DNA from: Rhodocollybia butyracea
Lineage: Eukaryota; Basidiomycota; Agaricomycetes; Agaricales; Omphalotaceae
Length of the DNA stretch: 15,513 nucleotides
Assembly (NCBI GenBank): GCA_015501585.1
Contig: JADNRY010001186.1
Span: 1-15,513 of the forward strand
Reading direction: 5' to 3'
Shown: in pieces, positions 8,851 through 15,513 of the stretch
How positions within the stretch are numbered: the first letter of the stretch is position 1
Layout of the letters: each line of letters opens with the position of its first letter
Made by a program: the position numbers and the translations under genes
Notes under the pieces: model-generated
The model's input: the letters and a program-made list of their open reading frames with translations, nothing else
What the model was told of the DNA's origin: nothing
The model's database searches: none

Positions 8851-9330
8851 ATGGCTGGCAGCACTGGCGTGGCTGGACCCACAAACCTCTCTCAAAATCT
8901 TGGCTCATTGGGCAGATATCTGACGATGAATAGCGAACGCGCTTCACAATTCACCTCATGCGCACGGTTTCCCAGTCTACAAGATTCCTCTTTTCTATCG
9001 GTTTGTGAGTTTCGGAACCTTCCATGTAGATTATGATTCTGATTTTATTGACTTTATCCTCGCCAGCTCATAGCCCTCGGAATTACAGCTTCTAGACGCG
9101 CTTGCAAGATTTTTGGCACGCGTATAACAATATTCCGCGAAATTCTTCATTGATGCATATCCGTCACTACGAGCAGAAACTGGAGCTTGTTGCAGAGCTT
9201 CAAACATCTCAGTGAGTCAAAGTGCCTATTAGATATCAGATAATGTAGATGTATGCGTTATATTTTAGATGACGACAGAAGACGAAGACGAAGGCACAAG
9301 AAGGAAACAAAAGATGAGGTGCATCAGATT
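8851..9330 (+). pseudogene. Possible 5' exons of the family 2 gene
   Basis: ATG at 8851 follows a CT-rich leader and opens a 50-codon exon (MAGSTGVAGPTNLSQNLGSL ... QDSSFLS). An intron-like segment follows at 9001-9066 (GTTTGT...CGCCAG; GTGAGT at 9005 is an alternative donor). A second one lies at 9212-9268 (GTGAGT...TTTTAG). Between them one frame reads QDFWHAYNNIPRN ... HYEQKLELVAELQ, but in-frame stops occur in every frame I tried, so I cannot produce an uninterrupted model. Position and strand suit the N-terminal part of the gene whose 3' half lies at 11144-13445. The link is inferred, and this may be an independent short gene remnant. Confidence 0.35.
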
Positions 9331-9379
9331 CTAATTCGGCTAACAACTTGATCTCATTGAATGACGAATCAGGAAATGC

Positions 9380-9790
9380 GCTTCACCAATGATGCTTGCA
9401 ACTCCGTTATCAACAACGCTCGCAATTCCGCCACCCACCACAATCACAATTCCATTACCAATGGCACCCATATTTCCGTGACCGGCCGCTTGCAACCCAG
9501 CTGTAACAGCACTCAATTTTGTCACCAACAACACTCATAATTCCACTACCGGGTCGGGCAACACTCTTACTTCCCTTTCAGATTGTGCACACAACGCCCT
9601 TGCCTACCGTGGTCAGACTTCCAGTACTAACAACGCTTACAATTCCGCTTGTAGCTCCGCTCGTTATACTGCTCGCAATTCTGTGACCAACGACGTCTGC
9701 ACTTCCATTTTCGACCAGGTTTGTTGTATAATCTGGGCAATATCCAACGATATCCAACGATACTGACATTGCCGCTACTAACAGGGTAGA
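9380..9790 (+). repeat. Degenerate minisatellite, roughly 24-bp unit
   Basis: Imperfect copies of a unit like AACAACGCTCGCAATTCCGC recur (for example near 9411, 9524 and 9624), with looser copies between them (cacaattccattacc, gctcgcaattctgtgacc). In one plus-strand frame they spell repeated T-T-L-x-I-P (TTLAIPPPTTITIPLPM), interrupted by stops. This may be the low-complexity linker of the surrounding decayed gene. The open minus-strand frames rich in Gly/Val/Ile over the same bases look like a by-product of the repeat. Confidence 0.55.
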
Positions 9791-9799
9791 TATTCCTGT

Positions 9800-11143
9800 G
9801 ACTAATGAGATACAGTGTACTGTAAGTTTTTGAAATCATTCGTTCGCTTACATTCGCTTACAACCTTACTCACATCGTACATACATAGAATGACCCTCAA
9901 AATATCTTCAATGGTCGCAGCACCCTCCGCTTCTGAGTTCAAAACAGCTATTCCAATCGCGAACGATCGAAGAAAAACACCGCAACAACGATTCCGAAAA
10001 CTTCTACTTCAAAAACTGTTTGTGTTCGACAAGGCAAGATTACTCCCGGTACGCTAGCTTTGTATCTCATCGGTTCATGTTCATAACGGCGTTTGCAGTT
10101 CCCTCTTCGACGAGCATCTTCTCACAACAATACCGGATTTAAGCAAAGGACAGCTCGATGAACGCTAGGGGAATCTCACTGGCGAGGAACAAGCGTATGT
10201 TATGGTTCTTATCCGTTCACGCAGTGCTCACTTAGATGTTCTTATTAGACTTGGAAGACCTCAGCGAAACAACGAAAATAAGACTGTAAGTGATTTTACG
10301 ACTGCTTTCGACGTTGTTTTGGCTTATGAAATCTATAATAGGCCTAGAATGGATTGAGAGTAGGGAGGGCGTAGGAGGAGCAGGTGGAGCGTAATGTAGT
10401 ACAGTAGATACAGTAATTAACATAGATTCTCGGATAACGTCTGTGACCGCAGAAATTCTACCGATAAACGCAGAAAAAACGACAAATACTGTGAAATTTG
10501 GCAGGCATCTGAGCGTTACAGATTTGCCGAAATTTTCAGATTTTCTCGGATATTCTCATTGCAGGTTTTGACTGGGTTCATGCGCAGTTCATGCGTTCAT
10601 GGTCGTAAATGATAATCGGAGAAACACAGATCAGCGATCAGGTGACAGAGATTAGATTCCGCATGTCATTGTTCATTATGTCGTTTAAAACGCTTGTCGT
10701 TCTGTTTCTCAGTTTGTTCTCTTGGTCTGACTCAGAGAAAAATTTCCGCCACTCCAGCATCAGAATCTTTTCCGTTCGTTACAATGGAGTACTGCCTTGC
10801 AACTTGTAAACCTGATACGGTATCTTCGAATCCGTACTTCACGCTTAATCGAAGTCAAAGCCAATCTCTACCGACGCGATTCCACCTCGAGTTTTCACTT
10901 TTGTTGGCCAAAACCTCACAATTACCAACGGTCCTCTTGAAACTCAACTTCCAAATCCTGATTCTCGCGCCCCAGTTCTGCTCATTTTGATATACCTGGC
11001 TGGTTAGACTCCTCTTTGCGTTCTTGGGCTTTGCCCTAGTTCAAACCTTTCAAATGCCAATTTCTACGGTGTCTCGATTATAATATCGACGTTTTACCAA
11101 TCCAGCTTGATGAAAAAAGCGGCCTGTACTTCTCAACCCATCA
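9800..11143 (+). other. Decayed stretch with two intron-like segments
   Basis: No continuous coding frame is visible. Two segments look like introns with proper ends: 10195-10248 (GTATGT...TTATTAG, 54 nt) and 10286-10341 (GTAAGT...TAATAG, 56 nt). The 37-nt stretch between them reads TWKTSAKQRK in one frame. Together with the flanking pieces this supports a plus-strand spliced gene passing through here, now decayed. The right arm of the 25-bp inverted repeat is at 10552-10576. Confidence 0.35.
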
Positions 11144-13445
11144 TTGAGAGACGATTGGAAATCTTTAGAGCAGAATATGAGAGTTTTCCTCGGCGCATGC
11201 AGGCGCGTCAATCCTCTAGGTCTAACACCTGGTTTCCGCTTCTGGTCGTATCCTGAACAGTATGGATATTGCTTGCTTGGAAAACGGAAAAACTGGCTCG
11301 ACGGCAACGTGGAGGTCCCGTCAGGCTTTTGTTCCGCTGATAGCGGCCATATCGTTCTTTCTGAAATGCTATACCATATGGAAAAGAAGTGGTTGCGTTA
11401 CTTGAGAGTGATCGTACAGCACATCTACCCAGCTCAAATCCATTTTGGAGCGAGAGGCAAAATGAGTACGCCGTCTCGCCGTGGACCTGTTCCTTCGAAA
11501 TTTGAATGGCAGGAACGTTTGCAAAAGGAGACTCCATTTGCTCGGAGTGGCTTTCTTACTTTTACCAAATCCTTGAAATACCGATGGCTGGGTATTCTTG
11601 AATGTTAGCGATCGCAGTTGCATCCCGCTGATTCCAGTGTTCCTTGAGGCTAATCTGCCTCTAGTACTGTGTTGGGGTACTCTAGACACCTGGCACAAAT
11701 CGCAATTACCAAAAGCGTTGGCTTTGCTTGTTTCAGCACCGACTCGTCTACTGTTGACTCTCTTAAGTCTAAGATTGCTCTTATGTTTTCCCTCCGTTGT
11801 TGCTAGCGAGAAACCGTCGCGAATCTCCGACCACGCATTCCTCGCTCACGGGCGGAACCAGCCTACGAAACGAAACCATCACGCATTCATAGAGCGTCGG
11901 GAGGATCACAGGATAAAAGTCATTGCCTCTGAAACACCCGTTGACCACCAGTCTCGCTACAGCGCGAAAAAATGCACAGCTAGACCGACCTCCGGCCGTA
12001 GAGGGGCTCGTGTCTACTACTGGGATCTGGTGGAGGAGTGAGAGTTCGGGTGCTGCAGGGAGAGGAACTATGAAGATATCTGGGAAAGATATGGGCCTAA
12101 GCGGCGACACTATGATTCTGTGGCGGACGAATGGGAAGTTTGCACAGACCTGGATCCAAATGATACCTATGAGCCAGGTTTTGACGATGAAGAAGACAAC
12201 ATCTTTCCTCAGCAGACGATGTTCTCGTCCTACTGCCGCGTCCACCTCATCCAAACCTATCTTGATCGCCTTCACAGCAGACCAAGCTCCACAAGGTAAC
12301 GTGTGTTTCAGGATGCCATTGATGATGTTGCCTTCCATCGCTTTGGTTTCATTGCTCAGGATACCGTCCCTCTGACCGTCCGTGGTCTTTTCCACAAAGG
12401 TATGGGGAAGATGCTGGACATGATCGGATCGGACGACCTCCTAAACCTCCAATTCGCAACCACGGGTCCGAACACGAATGTGTGCTTTTTTCTTTAACTT
12501 ACTAGATGCGAAAAAACTCTCCGAGGCTCCAACCTGCTGTGATTTGGTCAACAGTCAATTCAAGCCTGTCCTCCTTTTGAGATTGATGTCATATGCAACT
12601 ACTTCTTGATCCAAGCGCAGGAGGCATCTGATGACGAGCCTTCAAGTTTGTGCTAGCTATTCCAAATGCTTCCACCGTTTTAGAAATTGCGCGGAGAAAT
12701 TGGGGCCCCAAAACCGCGGACATTATGAAAAGCTTGCTTAAGGAGGGGGTTCCTTTCAGAACCTTGGTTCCTTACACTCGCCTTCCGCGATATATAGCAC
12801 CTCCGATGAGGCGAGTCAGTGCACTAGGAATTCGCCTGCTGAATTCTCGCCAGAATAGAGGAGTACCGTGCTTATGAACACACCGTAATGAATTTCTTCG
12901 ATCAGCTAGGGGAAGAGCTGCGCTTTTGAGAGGCGGCCTTATTGCTCGGCTTGCTCGAGATATTGTCAATGAAAATGATGTTTTCGATGGACCGACAGTG
13001 AATGCTGTTACAGGAGTGAAAAAGCTTTTTGCTTATGGATAGAACACAAAACCATGCGTTCTGGGACGATCAACTCACTGAAGAGGAGAAGACCTTATTT
13101 GCGGCACGTACGAGGTGGTGACTGGTGAGTTCTTCGTCTAATTTGTAGCTCAAGCTAACATCCTTTCCTCAGTGTCAAATCAAAAGATGGCACAATGCAA
13201 ACAGCATTTCGATCCTGGTGGCCAAGACCAGCTGCTTGGAAGCTCTGCGGTTTAAACTGTGGATATTGGTCACGCGATGCAGAACACTGGTTTCAACCCG
13301 CTTGAAACAAATCCTGTCTTCATCTGCGGCAATCTATACAAACAATGAATGGCGCCCGAAACTCAAATTCAACAAAGATGCTGCACGTCTTTCGGCGAAC
13401 AATGATCTTTTAGCTAACGAGTACTTGGAGTTACTTATGAGCTAG
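11144..13445 (+). pseudogene. Family 2: heavily frameshifted 3' half of an orphan multicopy basidiomycete gene
   Basis: Protein segments in all three plus frames line up in one order: WKSLEQNMRVFLGACRRVNP; WRSRQAFVPLIAAISFFL; FEWQERLQKET; EWLSYFYQILEIPMAGYS; VSDRSCIPLIPVFLEANLPL; ERREDHRIKVIASETPVD; GRRGARVYYWDLVE; YEDIWERYGPKRRHYDSVAD; AIDDVAFHRFGFIAQDTVPL; AIPNASTVLEIARRNWGPKT; GRAALLRGGLIARLARDIVN; AFWDDQLTEEE; AFRSWWPRPAAWKLCGLNCG; and finally NNEWRPKLKFNKDAARLSAN to a TAG at 13443-13445. At least eight 1-nt frame changes and several stops (TGA about 12039, TAA about 12297, TAG about 13040) separate them, so no full protein is made. A 48-nt intron (13125-13172, GTGAGT...CCTCAG, with GCTAAC branch site) is preserved. 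The segment order matches, from memory, an unnamed family common in Agaricomycete genomes. Its function is unknown to me and I see no catalytic motif. Confidence 0.75.
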
Positions 13446-14208
13446 ACACAAAAACATCCTCTTCCTTCTGTTACATATGTCATCACGCCCATAACATACT
13501 ATTCATATCTGTATATACAGAATGACTATACTATTGCAGATCAAAGCTTCATGCCAAGAAGAATTATTGAAGAGTACATCATGATTAAGTTACCAATAAC
13601 GAGAAGTATGTCAGGCGAAGGCTCACGTTCACGAAATAGCCTAAGACCACCTTGTCCCGCAAGCATCGTGACTACCCCGACTCATACATGTAAGGGACAT
13701 GGAGGCATCCCGGACTTGTGTACTAGGAAATGGCGGACAGTTGTGTTAATGGAGGCGTGAGTATCCTCCACCGTTGGAATGGATAATCTAGGAACAGAGC
13801 CATAGTGTCGCCGACAATGGTTCGGCAGCGGTTCTGGGGTGGAGCGATGAGCTGGCGTCAAGTCAGATGACCATGGTGGATGATCATACACGGCCAAACC
13901 TTAGGATGCACTCAGTGTGAAACTTCCCAGCGGCCCCCGGCTCCAAATCCGAGTTTAGGCCCGGCTTGAAGATTTTCCAACTGGGTCTTAAATTTCTAAG
14001 ATAGTACCTAGTCTAAATTTGTTTTGCCGTTACGCTCAAACTCAACCCTGACTCTAATTTTTTGTCAAGCCAGAAATCCTCGCTGATAATTGAACTCAGT
14101 TTAATTACTACTAAGGTCCGATGTCATACCGCGGAGTCACCCAGCCTGCAGGCTTCGATGACAGGCGAAGTAAGCAAACTATCCGTTTAAGTTTGGTTTA
14201 TGGTATAG
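13446..14208. other. Intergenic, no supported gene
   Basis: This interval lies between the end of family 2 and the start of family 3, which are on the same strand. Short open stretches (13551-13760 plus, 13682-13897 minus) overlap on opposite strands and show no recognisable motif. The last 90 bp may hold the first exon and intron of the downstream gene (ATG at 14121, GTAAGC at 14170). Confidence 0.45.
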
Positions 14209-15513
14209 ATGAATTTTGCAGTTTGGGAGAGCAGCTACAGAAACCATGAATGGCGCATTACCTGTAAAATCTGCCAAGCAAAAAACCAGACCATCTACAA
14301 TGCCAAACGACACGCTGTATCAGCTAGGCATAATGAAAAAGTTGAATGCCAAAAGGTTCTCTCTGAGGCCCCCAGGGACACACCTTCACACCCTGCAGTA
14401 CCATTCAGATCGGCCCAGGATGTTATTGCCACTCGATTGTTACAAGATTTCACGGCTGAAGAGTCTGCAGGTGCCCAGGAGTCTTTGCCATCCCTAGATG
14501 GGTTTGCCGATTATACTGGGCATATTCACCAGACCTTTGAGCAGTCCCACTTTGACTGGAGCGAAATTGACATGTTGCAACCTGAATTCTCCAGCTCTCA
14601 TGAAGCAGAAGACATCCAAGCTCTATCCACTTACATGCTGAATGTCTACCAGTATGGACCTGACAATATTGATTCCGATGATGAACTGCCTGAGGATGAC
14701 GAGTCTATTCTGAGCTCTCCAGGCATTGACCCAAGCGAAGAAAGGAGAGGTCCGTATACTTGTATGTACATGCTTTTGATATTGATTTTTCTCTGCAGGT
14801 GATGATGCTTTTGACCCATATGCTACGGGGGGTCAATCAAAACATGCTTGAACGAATGCAGAGAACAAGGAATGGTTTCCTTGGCCAGATAGAACTGTAC
14901 GTGGAAAGTTGCCCCACGCACACTACGACTTACCGTTGCATAGTCATGTACTCTTGACATTCTCATGCATCTACCCCATTCTGTATTCTCCACGTGCCAA
15001 CTTGATCTCTTTGTATGGCTTCTGCGTGTCAACGGAGTTCAAGACATCACTTCTGTTAAGACAATAAAGGACCTTGACACCAAGCTGCAAAAGCTCTACG
15101 GTATACAGTCTCTCAGGTATAAAGGGGCATTTGGGCATATATACTATGTCAATAGCATTGCCGATATCGTTGCGCAGGTAGGTCAATTTTCTAACTGTTA
15201 GCTTTTTAATATTAACCTCAATGTTAGGAAATGTCAAATCCCCAAGTCTGCCCTCATCTTTCATTTTATCCTGAAGATGCACCTCGAAAGCTCTCCGAAG
15301 CCCGACAATTCTCACATTGGGTAAATGAGATCCCTGAAGACGAACTGGGACCTATGGCACAGCTTCAAAACGGTGATTACTACATTTTTGAGCCTGCCAT
15401 GCTTTGTAGTCAGATAATTTGTATGCCTCATCGGTGGCTTAAGCGGAACGGCCGTTTCATTGCCTGGTGTTGGAAAATGGAGGTAGTTGCGTGTGAAGGT
15501 AACTACAGGTCTT
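14209..15513 (+). CDS. Family 3: orphan multicopy basidiomycete protein with N-terminal C2H2 finger, 3' truncated by window
   Basis: Four exons join in frame: 14209-14749, 14799-14896, 14944-15177 and 15228 to the window end. The introns are 49 nt (phase 1, GTCCGT...TGCAG), 47 nt (phase 0, GTACGT...CATAG) and 50 nt (phase 0, GTAGGT...GTTAG). From the 14209 ATG, residues C19, C22, H35 and H41 form a C-X2-C-X12-H-X5-H zinc finger. An acidic tract follows (DSDDELPEDDE), then GDDAFDPYATGGQS, EWFPWPDRT, SCTLDILMHLPHSVFS, LRYKGAFGHIYYVNSIADIV, CPHLSFYPEDAPRKLSEA and DYYIFEPAMLCSQIICMPHR. The HIYYVN and FYPED motifs fit, from memory, a large unnamed Agaricomycete family of transposon-like copy number; DNA binding is inferred from the finger. 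An alternative start at 14121 joins in frame through a 52-nt intron (14170-14221, GTAAGC...TTGCAG). One in-frame TGA at 14849-14851 interrupts exon 2, so this may be a recently inactivated copy. Confidence 0.7.

Larger units (their letters stand above)
8494..10582. mobile_element. Candidate inverted-repeat element with TTCATG flanks
   Basis: Positions 8500-8524 (CCCAGTCAAAACCTGCAATG plus AGAAT) are repeated perfectly in inverted orientation at 10552-10576. The base just outside each end is preceded or followed by the same hexamer in direct orientation, TTCATG (8494-8499 and 10577-10582), which would fit a 6-bp target-site duplication around a 2077-bp element. Caveats: TTCATG occurs two more times just right of the right end, so the duplication may be coincidental. 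The ends could also belong to two separate small elements in opposite orientation. The enclosed sequence shows fungal exon-like pieces but no transposase motif that I can identify. Confidence 0.4.

Noticed and set aside
8039..11060. Recurring words such as TTCAAACGTTCA and CCTAGTTCAAA (8472-8482, 11035-11045)
   Set aside because: Only 11-12 bp long with no consistent flanks, so not enough to define direct terminal repeats.
12291..12307. GTAACG...TTTCAG segment as an intron in family 2
   Set aside because: Only about 16 nt long and the frame continues across it apart from one TAA, so a nonsense change is the better reading.
11208..12395. Minus-strand open frames of 109, 109 and 204 codons opposite family 2
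   Set aside because: They are antisense to recognised family 2 segments. No motif of their own was seen, and the plus-strand reading explains the sequence better.
14971..15315. Minus-strand open frame of 114 codons
   Set aside because: Antisense to family 3 exons, which have coherent protein motifs and splice sites on the plus strand.

Overview
The window looks like nuclear DNA of a mushroom-forming basidiomycete (Agaricomycetes). It has 47-66 nt GT-AG introns, CT-rich leaders before start codons, and remnants of protein families that I know, from memory only, as abundant unnamed multicopy proteins of that group. No rRNA, tRNA, CRISPR array or bacterial-type operon was seen. It reads as a repeat-rich accessory region with few intact genes.

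Layout. 1-2570 is mostly non-coding, with a minus-strand remnant (about 954-1496) of a spliced multi-pass membrane protein gene, a small cluster of CCGATATCGG palindromes and a 20-bp-stem hairpin. 2580-3070 holds a CT-rich minisatellite followed by nested inverted and direct repeats. 3070-4640 has no gene I can support. 4641-5440 is a tandem array whose unit carries a 21-bp dyad (GCACAGAGT-AAG-ACTCTGTGC). It contains a higher-order duplication of about 311-317 bp and ends in an inverted unit. 5441-6390 is intergenic with one unidentified minus-strand coding fragment.

From 6.4 kb onward three different orphan basidiomycete families lie side by side. Family 1 is on the minus strand (8185 down to about 6395), broken by several 1-nt frameshifts. 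Family 2 is on the plus strand: a strongly supported 3' half at 11144-13445 with many frameshifts and stops, and a possible 5' part starting at 8851. The two starts face away from each other across a 665-bp shared upstream region. Family 3 is on the plus strand from 14209 (possibly 14121) and runs off the window end. It has a C2H2 zinc finger, three well-defined short introns and only one in-frame stop.

Inside the family 2 region, two perfect 25-bp inverted repeats (8500-8524 and 10552-10576), each bordered by TTCATG, look like the ends of a roughly 2.1-kb mobile element or of two related small ones. I infer that the right half of the window is a graveyard of transposon-associated or transposon-like multicopy genes. 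No function is known to me for families 1 to 3, so they cannot be tied into one pathway. What the sequence supports is co-location, divergent orientation and differing degrees of decay.
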